Of a stretch of 64,000 nt of DNA, positions 44,949-56,208 are shown piece by piece. The DNA lies in assembly GCF_030272615.1 (NCBI RefSeq), contig NC_081412.1, forward strand, positions 670,184,852 through 670,248,851, given 5' to 3'. Below the pieces are notes generated by a model that saw only the letters and a program-made list of their open reading frames with translations, was not told where the DNA came from and ran no database searches. Made by a program: the position numbers and the translations under genes. Position 1 is the first letter of the stretch; each line of letters begins with the position of its first letter. Source of the DNA: Cryptomeria japonica (Eukaryota > Streptophyta > Pinopsida > Cupressales > Cupressaceae).

Positions 44949-46529
44949 TGATGCTCTGCAAAAAGGATTAGAAAATCTGTTTGATGGCAACACACACAAG
45001 AGAACAAGAAACAAACATTAGTGTTAGCAACAAAAGATTATCCTAAACAAGCATATCAAGAGAGATATTAAGCATGAAATAGAAAGCATAAAAATATAGA
45101 ATAGATAAACTATACTCCTCCAAATGCTAATCAAGATGCTCATAGTTGCTCCTCCCTTGTTCCTCTCCTTTCCAAGTTCCACATGAGTGTAGCTCTCAGC
45201 TTTTAGCACTAGCCATGGATGTCATATGGAGATTCGAGATGGTTGGATGTGACAAACAAATGCTATGCAATTGTAGATAGTGGTACTATGAAAAAGCTCT
45301 ATGCTAATACCAGTATAACAACAATACTCTATTGCTTCCTCTTTGCTTGAGGAGAAGGGTTCTATTTACAGAAGAAATGGGGAAATGAAGGGTTAAGATT
45401 GAGCAATCTTAACAAGGGTCAGGATTGAAAGATATTCAATCCATGTGAGACGTTCAACCCAATCCCATGTTGACAAGTGTCACCATGAGGAGGCTTGAGA
45501 GGAGAGATAAGGAACATTAAATATTTGAGGGGACATGATGGTTATCCTAGGGGGTTGGGTTAGGGTTAGGTTAATGTATATTCCTTTTATCCAAGGGATA
45601 AATGAATGTGCAAGGGTTAAATGGTTACCTTAGTCAAAGAAATAAATGCTTTGAAGAGACCCATGAGTCAAAAGGATGGTTAAGTTAGAGAAAAGTCTCT
45701 AGCCAAAGGTAAAAGGTGAGTTAACCATAAATGGTTATGTAAGAGCCTTTAATGGTTTGGAAAACTTTACAGGTTAACCATTTGAAGACATAAAGCCTTG
45801 AATGGTTATTGAAGACTTTGGAGGTTTTTGAGAAGTGACTTCCTTTTATTTAGGAATGTGACAATGATTAGGATAGGATTAGGCTAATTAGAAGGGGTTA
45901 GAAGAATCTAGAAGGGATTTAGGCATGCAAGTGGATTTTGTAGGAAAATGCAAGTGGGAGGAATTTTGGTATTTTCAATTAAAATAAAATCATTTATTTC
46001 AATTAAATGGTGCAAGTTGCATTTGGATAAATATTTAAATAAATATTAATTTATTTACATGAGAAAAAGAAGATAAAGCATTAAATGCTTGAAGACTTTG
46101 AGGGAAACCATGAAAGGCTTAAGAAGACTCTAGAAGAAAGCCATTAAGTTTGAAGACTTTAAGGGAAACCATTAAAGGCTTAAGAAGACTCTAGAAGGAA
46201 GCCATTGAGTTTGAATACTTTAAGGGAAACCATTAAAGGCTTGAGAAGACTTAGAAGGAAGCCATTAAGTTTGAAGACTTTAAGGGAAACCATTAAACGT
46301 TTCAAGTGGGTGGAGGATAAAGGTGATTTAAATAAATGTTAATTTATTTAAATGTGAGAGATGGGATTTTGGGGGATTTAAATAAATAAATAATTTATTT
46401 AATTAATAGGAGAAGAGGGTTAACATGAATTAATTAAATATTAATTTAATTAATTATTGATCGATGGTTAAATAATCAAATAAATACTAAATATTCATTT
46501 AATTAAGTGGACAGATTTATGTGTCTACA
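44949..46529 (-). repeat. Tat-A 5' LTR (1581 bp)
   Basis: Plus-strand ends are TGATGCTCTG and GTGTCTACA, giving TG...CA. The left end is set by the PBS, the right end by the TSD CATAC. Only its U3-side ~270 bases and a central tract are represented in the 3' LTR, so the two LTRs of this element are not simple copies of each other. It contains a four-copy 61-bp tandem repeat at 46091-46310. Confidence 0.82.
46091..46310. repeat. 61-bp tandem repeat, four copies, in Tat-A 5' LTR
   Basis: GAAGACTTTAAGGGAAACCA (with variants) recurs at 46091, 46152, 46213 and 46273. Each unit continues with TTAAAGGCTTAAGAAGACTC and AGAAGGAAGCCATTAAGTTT. The 3' LTR has a single copy (about 32010-32070). Confidence 0.92.
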
Positions 46530-47027
46530 CATACCATTTCTAAATTCTAGTGGGTATCCTTTGTCATTCAGTTGTGCCACACTCAAAACATTATGCTTAA
46601 GACCTTCAACCCAATAGACATCATCAACACTACTCTTCCCATTAAGAGAAATAAGTCCCTTACCTTTAACCATACAGGGTGAGTCATTGCCAAATCTGAC
46701 AACACTGCCATCAAACTCTTTCAAGGAAATAAATTCACTCCTATCACCAGTCATGTGATGTGAACAACCACTATCAATGATCCAATCATCAAAGTTATCC
46801 ATCCTGGACACTAAATCCTTCTAGTTAGATATCTCTTCCTCAATAGCCACAAACACAATATCTTTACCAACTTCATCATTAGTAATACCACTATCAATAG
46901 CTACAAGACAATCTCTATTGCCTTTACCCCTATACTTCTTAAATTTGTCTCTCTTGTGTTCATTTTCACTATTATGGCAATTTTCTGCTATATGACCAAT
47001 CTTATTGCAAGCAAAACATTTCAACAA
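46530..47027 (-). pseudogene. copia-A pre-integrase start, protease and zinc knuckle
   Basis: This is the continuation of 31733 after the Tat-A insertion. Segment 46535-46811 has the protease WIIDSGCSHHMTGDRSEF with intact D-S-G, followed by GKGLISLNG, NVLSVAQLND and LEFRNGM. Segment 46821-47027 has a perfect CX2CX4HX4C zinc knuckle (CFACNKIGHIAENC). One stop separates the two at about 46820. Both motifs are better preserved than in copia-C. Confidence 0.88.
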
Positions 47028-47817
47028 TAGGTTACCTATGTATTTGTCAGTGCCTCTAGGCAGTCATTCTGCCAACAATGCTTCAAGCTCCACTAAACTA
47101 TCTTCATCATCAACATGTCTGCTGGATTTGGATTCATAGCTATGGTTGGTATCTTTACTTCTTCTCACAGATGGGTTAGAGACAAAAGATCTGAATGCTG
47201 ATTCTGATTTTTGTACACTACCATCATAGACATTTAACTCAAAAGAAGTTTTCCAATAATAGAGTCAAGAGTTACCTTTGTTTTGTCAATGGATTTCAGC
47301 TCCTGAAAAGTTGCAACTCGAATAGCATAGACTGGTAGCAGGGTTCTCAGTACCTTACTGATCACTGTGGCATCTGCCACTTTCCCTCTTGCACTCTTTA
47401 TTTCACCAACTATTTCTTTTATCCTTTGACCATACTGCTAGATATTCTCACCTTCAGACATTCTCATGTCATCAAACTTTCCTCTTAAACTCTCCTCTAT
47501 AGAAATCTTAACATGATATCACTGCTATAAATCTCTTCAAGTTTTTTCCACACTTCATATGTAGTTTCAAGACCATGAACATCTACATATTCAACATCAG
47601 ACAGGGAACTTATAATAGCCTCTAATGCTTGATGATACTCTTGTTGTTCTTTCTTCTGATAATCAGTCAGAGTACCAGTAGGTGCAACATATTGAGTTTC
47701 TACATGCTCCCAATATTGACTACCAAGACTTTTGATGTAAATATTCATTCTGTCACTCCAGATTCTATAGTTCTCTCTGTTGAACTTAGGACCTTCTTTC
47801 TTCATCATGATCTGCAA
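47028..47817 (-). pseudogene. copia-A Gag
   Basis: The start is MQIMMKKEGPKFNRENYRIW at 47817, about 50 bases after the PBS. The N-terminal 100 residues (47497-47817) are open and parallel copia-B Gag, including PTGTLTDYQKKEQQEYHQALEAI and VWKKLEEIYSSD. A deletion or frameshift at about 47500 and later stops (near 47440 and 47250) break the remaining capsid region, which is still recognisable (LRGKFDDMRMSEGE-type, ELKSIDKTKV-type coding). No functional product is expected. Confidence 0.85.
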
Positions 47818-47866
47818 GATCTTCTCCTCAAGCTGTTAGGCATGGAGATCTAAGAGGACCTGAGAC

Positions 47867-47878
47867 ACTCTAATACCA
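47867..47878 (-). other. copia-A primer binding site, mutated
   Basis: The minus strand reads TGGTATTAGAGT, two transitions from TGGTATCAGAGC. It lies two bases from the LTR end at 47881. Confidence 0.85.
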
Positions 47879-47880
47879 AT

Positions 47881-49324
47881 TGATGATATGATGAAAGAAA
47901 TAAGTATCTAGTAGATTACTGAGAGGGGGGGTGAATCAGTAAATTGAAAAACTAATACAAATTCCCAAACTCAAAATAAACTTATCAACAAAATAACTCT
48001 ATCAAGATAATATCTCAAATAATTACCAACATCAACTGGTTTGACTGTTATATCAACTTAACAGTAAAAAAACTTGAAACTTATAAACATCAACAGTGCT
48101 TATTCAAATATCAACACATTCAACTCTCAATGCTTCTAGTTATCATGCCTTATCAGAATAGTTAAGTAGTTAATCAAATAAACAAATAAGATCATAACCA
48201 CAAAAGAATTCACCACTTGACACAAATATTTATAGGTGGAAAACCCAAATAGGTAAAAACTACAGTTAGATGAGACTCACAAGGATAGCTATTTGAACTT
48301 TTTTGAAGTTCTCCTTGTTAGGAGCCAAGCCTGTTAAAGATTTACAATAAGTCCTATTAAGAACCGATTCTATTAGGAATCACCCGGTTAGAGGATTTAC
48401 AAATATGCCTTGATGAAAAACATAATACCCTATTAGGAGTAATGTTAGTAGAGGATTTGAGAATCCAAACTAATGGACCACCTTGTGAGAGGATTTAGAA
48501 AGTAACCAAGCTTGTTAGAGCTTACCCGGTTAGGGGATTTCAGTTTCTACTATGATTGTTAGAAAACAACATGTTTTACTTGATCTGTTTGAATAGCACT
48601 ACATTTGCTTGATCAGATCCTTTTTAAGCTTCAAATCTTTGTTCACTCAAATTGTAGATCCATTCTCCGATTAGGCAACCTCACACTCAACTGATTTATG
48701 CCAATCTTGCCAACACCAGAATAAAACAACATCATTGACCTTAAATACAAATCAACTAGGTTGGTAACACAACAAAAACCTAATTCTCATCATCAAGATT
48801 ACAAACAAGTCGGTACAATCTTGAGTGTTATAAATCATAACAATCTCTTCACATTTAACAAGAAAATTCCAACTGCTCCATGATTACCGCTCTATCGGAA
48901 TTATAACTCATCACGTGCTATGCATTTGATGCAATCCACTTTTCTCTTTCCCAAGATAATCAAACACTCCAAAATAACTTGAACATCTTCATAAAATGAC
49001 CATACGTGTCACCATCATTACCGCTCAACATCAAATCTTAAACCAAAAAACTAATCGGCTAGGGTTTAACAAAAACAATTGGTAGGGTTTACCAATTACA
49101 AAACATAGAAAGGTTTAACCCTATACACCGATTTAGCTTACAAACTACCATACCGGTTTACAATATCTTCCACAAAGTTTACCACACGGGTTACAAGGAA
49201 AAAGCAATAACAAAAATAACATTAGCAATATCATGAATACCATTCACCAGTTCAATTGATATCAATGACAACATATCATTAATGCAATCAATATGCATAA
49301 TGCCAACAATCTAAAATGCCAACA
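47881..49324 (-). repeat. copia-A 5' LTR (1444 bp)
   Basis: Ends are TGATGATATG and AATGCCAACA. It follows the PBS on the left and enters Tat-B sequence on the right at 49325. Its last ~297 bases match the truncated 3' LTR at 4651-4939. Its general layout, including the G-run and TGAATCAGT-like tract near 47925-47940, resembles the copia-B and copia-C LTR starts. Confidence 0.87.
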
Positions 49325-50238
49325 GGTTTGACATTGTGATTATAACTTCAACAAATTCTTTGCTAATACACCTTCAAATGATCAAAGGCATTTTGTCTTC
49401 GTTCATGGATCAATTCTAGCTCTTGCAATCTAGATACTCATTATTCTTCATCTGGGATAAGGCCTTTTAATGATACTCATAGAGAAGGTATATCTACCTC
49501 TATTGGTAGTATTTCTTCTTATCCATAGATAAGAGAGAAAGGTGTAACTCATGTTGGTGTGCGGATACTAGTATAGTAGGCCCATAGAGTAGGGTTTAAT
49601 TGAATATGCCAATCTCTGCCAATATCATTCACTATCTTTTTGAGGATTTTCAAAATTGTTTTGTTTGATGCTTCTGGTTGTCTATTACCTTGTGGATAGT
49701 AGGCTGTGGAAAATCTATGTTGGATTTGAAATTTCTAACAAAGCTCTTGTACATCTTGGTTCTTTAATGATCGTAAATTATCAATGATAATGGTCATGGG
49801 TATGCCATAGCAACATATGATGTAGTTCAAGATAAATACAACAAATTTTTTTATGGTGATATTTGTGAGAGGTACCGCCTCAATCCATTTTGTAAAATAT
49901 TATATAGCTACAAAGATGAATTTGTGACCATTGGATGAAGGAGGATTTATCTTTCCTATTAGATCAAGAATCCATTGGAAGAAAGGCCAAGATGTTGCCA
50001 AATCATGAAGCTCTTGTGTTGGTGTATGAATTAAATTTCCATGGATCTGACATTGTTTGCATGTTTTAGCTATCTGAAAAGAATTGCATTCCATAGTTGG
50101 CCAATAATAGCCCAAGCGTATGAGTTTTTTTGAAAGGGTAAGACCACTTGAATGAGTGCCATAAATGCCATTATGGAATTTGTTTAAGGCCTTCTCAGAT
50201 TCTTCTTTCTCAAGACATCTTAAGAGAGCACCATCCAA
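49325..50238 (-). pseudogene. Tat-B integrase
   Basis: Segment 49900-50238 has the zinc finger (ALNKFHNGIYGTHSSGLTLS, IRLGYYWPTMECNSFQIAKTCKQCQIHGNL) and the start of the core (FFQWILDLIGKINPPSSNGHKFIF). From 49325 to 49899 the rest of the core is readable against Tat-A with many stops. It is truncated at 49325 by copia-A and its C-terminus continues at 4650-4562. Confidence 0.87.
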
Positions 50239-51215
50239 ACCTCATTTAAAAAAGGTATCTGTGACAAGAGTATAATGGGAAGATTGGCAAATCAAATTTC
50301 ACTTTTGGTTCTTTGACAAGTCAAGTGTTATCTTTCAGGTATGTATAAATTTGGCCATAGCAGGAGGAATCATGTCCAAAAAGGTGACAAATAATTTGGG
50401 AATTAGGACAATTATGTGCAGGGTAAAACAACTCTTCCACCAGGAATTCATAACACTCTTTATTTTCTTGTGTCTGAAGTAAAGAAGCAAGTGTTTCTAT
50501 GGCGTCTTCTGCTTTGTTGTAATTTCTTACAATCTGCTCAAAAGTGATTTCTACAAAATACTTCTTGAAATCATCTACCATCTTCTTATAAGGAATTAGT
50601 TTGTCATCCTTTGTTTGATAATCATCATTAATTTTATTGATGATGAGCTGAGAGTGTCCAAAAACCTATAGTTGTGTGATGTTCCATTTTGTGGCCATCT
50701 TGATTCCTGTGACCAAAGATTCCTATTCTGTTGTAGTGTTGGTGCATGGAAAACTCAATTTATATGCCTTTGGAATTGTGTGACCTTTGTAGTGTGATGA
50801 ATAAAATGCCTACTCCTGATCCATGCTGGGTATATGAACCATCAAAGTACAACTACCATGCTTGTTTGGTGATGTGAGGATATCAACATCTAGAAATTAA
50901 ATGTTTAAATAATGCTCATCTTGAAGTGGTGCTTCTACCAGCTGGTCTGCAATGACTTGTCCCTTGATAGCTTTTTTGTCCACATTCAACATCAAATTTG
51001 CTCAGAACCATGATCCATTTTTCTAATATTCTTTTTAATGTAGCCTTTCTCAACAAAGACTTTAATGAATCTATTTTAGCAATTAGTTTGATTGAGTGAG
51101 AGATTAGATAGTGTCACAACTTTTGAGAAGCAAACACTACTGCTAAACATTCTTTTTTTGTTGGTGAATAATTGAGCTCGTATCCCACTAATGTTCTGCT
51201 AATTTTATAAATAGC
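50239..51215 (-). pseudogene. Tat-B dual RNase H, degraded
   Basis: Segment 50321-50581 matches the Tat-A region after the second RNase H (EDAIETLASLLQTQENKECYEFLVEELFYPAHNC). The archaeal-type RNase H lies at about 50640-50850 (coding for LYFDGSYTQHGSGVGILFI-like sequence, frameshifted). The first RNase H lies at about 50900-51215 with the segment VFASQKL and LVGYELNYSPTKK-type coding. No frame is continuous over a whole domain. Confidence 0.78.
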
Positions 51216-52165
51216 TCATTCTTTTCCTTCATGATCAGGTTGTGCGAGCATAGCTCCTAATGATTCTTTAGTGGCTGATACATATAGTAACAATGAATTA
51301 CCTTGAATTGGTGACATTAGTACTGGTGGTTGCATGAGATATACCTTGATTTTGTTGAATCCTCCTTCACATTGACTGTCCCATTTAAAATGAACATTCT
51401 TGTGTAACAAATGAGTAAATGGTTGATACTTATCTTCCAACTGACCAAAAAATCTTGTAATTGACAATAGTCTTCCTTGAAGTGATTTGAGTTGACTAAT
51501 ATTTTTGGTAGATGCCATTTCCATGATTGTTTTAACTTTAGCCAGATCTACTTCTATACCTCTAGCTGAAACAATGTATCCCAATAGCTTACCTTAAGTG
51601 ACACCAAATGCACATTTTTTAGGATTGAGCCTTAACTTGTATTGTTCTAACTAGTCAAATATCTTTTCCATTATTTCTAGATATTCCTCTTTGTTGTATG
51701 ATTTTGCCAATATGTCATCTACATAGTCTTCCATGAATGTATGCATCATGTCATGGAATATTATTGTCATGGCTCTCTGATATGTAGCACCTGCATTCTT
51801 TAGTCCAAATGGCATGATGTTCCAGTAGAAAGTACCCCATGGACATGTGAAAGTTGTCTTTTCTTGATCTTCTAGAGCTATTTTAATCAAATTATATCCC
51901 GAGAATCCATCCATTAGAGAAAACATGGAATGTTCAGCAATTAAATCGACATTGATGTCAATATTAGGCAAATGAAAGTCATCCTTTGGCCATGCATTAT
52001 TGAGATCTCTGAAGTCTGTACATACTTTGATAGTTTTATCTAGTTTATAAATAGGAACTATGTTGGATACCCATTAAGGATATGTCATAGGTCTAATGAA
52101 TCCCACGTCTAGTAATTTCTTCACTTCTGCTTTGAGAAGGAGAGCTATATGAGGATGCATCTTCC
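51216..52165 (-). pseudogene. Tat-B reverse transcriptase
   Basis: Segment 51651-51971 has DINVDLIAEHSMFSLMDGFSGYN, CPWGTFYWNIMPFGLKNAGATYQ and the catalytic FMEDYVDDILAKSYN. Segment 51216-51584 continues with MGYIVSARGIEVDLAKVKTI, the thumb and connection, and SPIQGNSLLLYVSATKESLGAML at the start of RNase H. A stop at 51585-51650 splits the palm. The sequence is clearly similar to Tat-A but distinct enough to be a separate subfamily. Confidence 0.9.
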
Positions 52166-53895
52166 TAAATTTTTGTTTTATTGGTTTGGCTGCTGGAGTG
52201 ACATTTAGGTGATTCATTATAAGATTTGGATCCAATCCTAGCATGTCTGCATATGACTAGGCGAAATTGATTTGTCATCTTTTGAAAAATTCTAAATATT
52301 TCTGCTTTTCTGGTTCTAATAGAGGTTGCCGGATGTAGAATATTTGGTTGATCTGTTGTTCCAATGTTGACTGCTTCCATTGGTTCAATCAGTATAGATG
52401 ATCTCTCTTGATAATATTCAGGTAAGGTGCCAAATATCCCATCTTCCGATGCCTCAAGGAGGTTTTCACCATTAGATGTGTCATTTCTTTTTACTTTTCA
52501 TTGGTCTAATGTTGCTAATAAATGGCTTTCAGCATTAGACCTGATTTTTTTTCTTTATTTTTATTTTTGCGATTGGGAGATTTGGCACCCACTTGACTGT
52601 AAGATGTGTTAGTGAAATCCCTGGTGGAAGTTGTTGTAGGCTTAATTTCATTGAGGTATAAAGCTATAGCACGGTCATTAGGAAAGGTATCAATTTCAGT
52701 ATGTCCTTAAGTATCCCAGTCAATAAGTTCAAGATATATTAAAGGTAAGGGATCCTCAGATTGAGATGTTTCAAAGGCATTGAGGGTCATCATAGAAACA
52801 TCAAAGTCATCAATATGTATTTCAATGTCTAGGATGATACTCTTATCAGAATGTCCTCTTGCAAGTAGTTGTCAATCGTCTTAGATTAAATCCAAGTTGA
52901 TTGAATGTGATTCTAATTCAAGTGATCTAGTTCCTAATATTTGTCCTGCATACGCATGAACTACATTGACACCCACATCTTCTTCATAGCAGGTTTCTTT
53001 AGTTGATTTTTCAGAATGATAGGAATCTTATTCACATTCATTGGAATCTATCTCACTGGTAGCTTACAATTTGTAGATTTGTTTTGGGCTGATATTTAGT
53101 TCTATTACTTAGTTATGTTAGTCTTGCTATTAGTTCTCCTTGCTTTATACCAGCTTCTTGTCTGTTTTGATAAGAAGTTGACTCTACTTGGGAAATGCCT
53201 TTATTTTATATTTCTTTCTTATTAGAAGCTCTTTCTTTTTGTGATCTTATGTTTGTTTGTTCTTGTTCTTTGGCAGATGCTTCTTCTCTTTTGATTGCAA
53301 GTTGCTCTTGTCTTTTGTTATGTTCATCTTTTTTCTACCTAGAAGTTGTTTCCTCTTTTGGAGTAACTTGTCCATACCCTAAGCCTAATTTATCCATAGC
53401 TTGCTGAGTATGAGGTTGTATGGGTTCTAGGATACCTTCTTTTCTTTTTCCTACAAGACCTATTCCAGTGTATCCCATTTTCTAAAGGATGTTAAATCCT
53501 ATTCCACATTTTTCTGTGGGTATTCTGACATTATTGATTTTTTTTTTAACTTCTTCATCCTTATATAGTCATTGTAGTACATCTTTGTCCTTTGTTTCCT
53601 CAAATGCTCCATCAAATATTGCAAGAGGTTTTACAACTAGTTATTGTTTTGAGTTTGATGGTTTACCATAAGATTTAGGAGAAAGTGGTAACTGTGACAA
53701 TGAATATTCTCCATCCCCTTGATCCCTTAGTTGTATCTATTTTTCAAAACTTGACAAGATCAAGGAAAATGATTTTTCCTTCGATTGTGTGTTTGAAGAT
53801 TACGCCTCTCTATTATGTGGAACAATGACCTCTTGTGCCGGTTTCAAATTACTACAATATTGAAATGGATTTGAGTCTACTGAAATTGTGATTTC
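52166..53895 (-). pseudogene. Tat-B linker between protease and RT, degraded
   Basis: Only scattered pieces remain in frame, such as the RT lead-in around 52165-52380 and the G-patch-like segment near 53460-53500 (coding for GIGFNIL-KMGYTGIGL). Most of 52400-53450 is low-complexity coding sequence full of stops. I see no separate gene in it. Confidence 0.65.
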
Positions 53896-54458
53896 CTACC
53901 CATTATATGGAAACTTTAGGCACTGATGATATGTTGAGGGAATATCTTGTATATCATGAATCCATGGTCCTCCCAAAAGTATGTTGTATGATAAATCTAG
54001 GTGTAGAACTTGGCATGATGTATCTTTGTACAAGGGTCCTACTTTGATGGGTAATACCACAATTCCTTTAGAGGAATGTTCTTTTTCATCATATGCTTTG
54101 ATTGTGATCTTTTTACGGGGATCAACTACATCTTCAAAATAACCTAAAGAATGAACAAGACTTAATGAGAAAATATTCAAGCTAGCTCCTCCATCTATTA
54201 GGACACGTTTAACACATGTTTTATGAATGAGGACTTCAATATGCAATGGAGCGTTATGGGGATGTTGTAAAGACATGTCATCTTCTTCTATGAATGATAT
54301 GCAATGAGGCATTGTGAGGTGTCCCACCATAGTTTGAATGGTTCTACATCAATATCTTTGGATACTGTTGTATCTACTAGCGCTCTTCCTAAAATTTCTT
54401 TATGTGTGGGTGAAATTTTTTTAAGTTCCAAAATTGATATTTGCGCAAGAGTTTTCTA
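53896..54458 (-). pseudogene. Tat-B protease and gag end
   Basis: Segment 53896-54330 includes HIEVLIHKTCVKRVLIDGGASLNIF with the intact catalytic D-G-G-A-S, then DPRKKITIKAYDEKEHSSKGIVV and DLSYNILLGGPWIHDI. Before it, 54331-54458 encodes ISILELKKISPTHKEIL, matching the end of Tat-A gag (SILELLHLSPSHKIIL). It stops abruptly at 54458 where LTR sequence of element E begins, with the words TTTTCTAG/AGATGATTG sharing AG. Confidence 0.88.
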
Positions 54459-54702
54459 GATGATTGAAGAATATAGAAGAATGACTCGATGTTCGCAAAT
54501 GATAAAGACCAAGTGCGTGACATAGGAGAAATGTTAATGTGACGCAAAAACCTAAAATGAGGCAATGCGCAAATGTTAAAGTATGATTCCGCAAGCGTTG
54601 ACCATTTTTAGGTGTCTACATTTTGCCCCTCTTTGAGACAATGCGATTTTAAGCGTTGTTTCAAAGAACAATAATGAAAATGCCCCAGACAACGATAATT
54701 AA
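54459..54702 (-). mobile_element. Remnant E': truncated LTR and PPT region of a second E copy
   Basis: Positions 54459-54620 match the last 162 bases of the E LTR (56033-56194). Positions 54621-54697 match the PPT side of the E internal region (56195-56270). Then comes TTAATGTACGC, in which ATTAA equals the bases between the E LTR and its PBS (62493-62497). So an E copy shared the LTR at 54703 and lost nearly all of its internal region and about 1.3 kb of its outer LTR. Confidence 0.82.
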
Positions 54703-56194
54703 TGTACGCATAGGAAATAGGAAATCATCACAAAACAATGGAAACATATTCATCAATCATTGTCTAATCACGAAAGGCTAGAATGCAATGAATCTATCCT
54801 AAACAACATTCAATAGAGACATGAAATTAAAGCATTCAAAAAAAAGATCATGCAAACCAGATGACGATTTGGATGCTTCTTCCATGCGGCTCCATTGTTC
54901 TTCTTTCCTCTTCAAATGAATTTGTGGATCTCACCTACAAGTGCACATACAATTGAAAGCAAGATTGACATTGATGAAAAGCTCAAGAGTACTAGAAGCA
55001 TAAATTCGATAGTCTAATAGGGATCCAGGATTAAGGGCTTTGATTGAAGAAAATCATCCAATTTATAGAAGAATTGGATAAATGACAAGATTAGCATGAT
55101 AGTGATTCGAATAGAAATTCAAATCAAGAATAGCAAGATTATGACATGTCTATGACAAATTGTTATGCAAGGATTTATGACAATTTATGACAAATTCTAT
55201 GACAAATTTCTATGTCAAGAATTTATGACAATATTTTGAAATAGAAATAGACATTTAGGAGAAATTAGAAAATTAAATTGGAAATAATGACTTGGAAATT
55301 AGGAAATTGATGAAAAATAGGTAAATTAATTAATAATTTCTCATTTATTAATTAATTCACAAAAGAGGAATAATTAGCCAATTAAATGAACATTTAATTG
55401 CAATGAGAAGACTTAGGATAAATAAATAATTTATTAATCCTAGAGAGAGAAATGACAAATTAGGTTAAATGATTAAATTATGAAACCCTAAAGAGATGGA
55501 TTAGCAATGCGAGGATGACAATTAGGTCCTGATTGAAGACAATTAATGTCGATCATGATTTTGAATTGACCAATGTGATAAATGATTTGATTGATAAATG
55601 TGCCAATTGACGAGGAACAATGACAAATTGCTCCAAATTGACATAATCGAGACAGACAATGATCGATAGCGAAATGATCGCAAAATGACAAAATCAACAA
55701 AAGGATGAGGATCGATGATAAAATAAATTTGCACGATGACAAGATTGAAAACGACCACGATCGATGACAAATCGATCGCAAAATGACAAGATTGAACAAG
55801 ACAACGATCGATTGACAAATCGATCGCATGATGACAAGATTGAAAAGAGGACAAAACCCTAATTAGGATTGACGATGCCCAAAATGATAAGATTGATGAG
55901 AGGACAAAACCCTAATTAGGATTGACGATGTCCAAAATGATGACAAATAAGCATGCTCATTGATGCAACAAGATAAAATCGATCAAAATCATGACTGGAT
56001 AATGTTGTCGACAAGACCAAATTCGAGGACGAGATGATTGAAGAATATAGAAGAATGACTCGATGTTCGCAAATGATAAAGACCAAGTGCGTGACATAGG
56101 AGAAATGTTAATGTGACGCAAAAACCTAAAATGAGGCAATGCGCAAATGTTAAAGTATGATTCCGCAAGCGTTGACCATTTTTAGGTGTCTACA
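54703..56194 (-). repeat. Element E 3' LTR (1492 bp)
   Basis: It begins TGTACGCATAGG and ends TTAGGTGTCTACA, and is the same length as the right LTR. It is followed on the plus strand by the PPT complement. It contains a cluster of GATCGAT/CGATCG words (55655-55830), two 52-bp direct repeats (starting 55848 and 55900), and AT-rich sequence near 55300-55450. Confidence 0.95.
55640..55940. repeat. Internal direct repeats in the E LTR
   Basis: A 30-35 base motif of the kind GATCG...ACAAATCGATCGCAAAATGACAAGATTGA recurs about four times between 55640 and 55845. It is followed by two 52-bp copies starting AGGACAAAACCCTAATTAGG (55848, 55900). The same array is at about 63435-63735 in the other LTR. 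Confidence 0.85.
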
Positions 56195-56208
56195 TTTTGC
56201 CCCTCTTT
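56195..56208 (-). other. Element E polypurine tract
   Basis: The minus strand reads AAAGAGGGGCAAAA directly before the LTR, the same as in Tat-A. Confidence 0.9.

Larger units (their letters stand above)
31734..46529 (-). mobile_element. Ty3/gypsy retrotransposon Tat-A (14.8 kb), defective
   Basis: It is flanked by a perfect TSD CATAC (31729-31733 and 46530-46534) inside copia-A. Right to left: 5' LTR (46529-44949), PBS, long leader, gag, protease, a G-patch-like linker, RT, RNase H, a second archaeal-type RNase H, integrase, long 3' UTR with repeats, PPT, and an abnormal palindromic 3' LTR. The second RNase H before integrase and the sequence PFGLKNVGATYQR in RT identify the Tat lineage. 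Many stops occur in all genes. Confidence 0.93.
4651..49324 (-). mobile_element. Ty1/copia retrotransposon copia-A, split by two later insertions
   Basis: Its pieces are the 3' LTR remnant and 3' UTR (4651-5403), RNase H to pre-integrase (29049-31733), pre-integrase to gag (46530-47880), and the 5' LTR (47881-49324). Continuity is shown by coding sequence: minus-strand codons for LEHV continue into PTKEHLASIFTKPL across copia-C, and residues NGM continue into CKIF across Tat-A. Removing the two insertions leaves about 6.2 kb, in which the 5' LTR is full length but the 3' LTR has lost its first (plus-strand left) ~1.15 kb. The element is inserted in Tat-B. Confidence 0.88.
49325..54458 (-). 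mobile_element. Tat-B, oldest visible element (Ty3/gypsy, Tat lineage), main fragment
   Basis: It covers integrase, dual RNase H, RT, linker, protease and the end of gag in the same order as Tat-A, without LTRs in the window. Other pieces are at 4562-4650 and 63990-64000. All three insertions at level one lie within it, so it is the oldest component. Stops are more frequent here than in Tat-A. Confidence 0.88.

Noticed and set aside
55488-55854. Two overlapping ~100-residue frames with repeated RSxxHRS/DLSID phrases
   Set aside because: They lie wholly in the element E LTR, recur at 63283-63649, and come from the GATCGAT-rich direct repeats.
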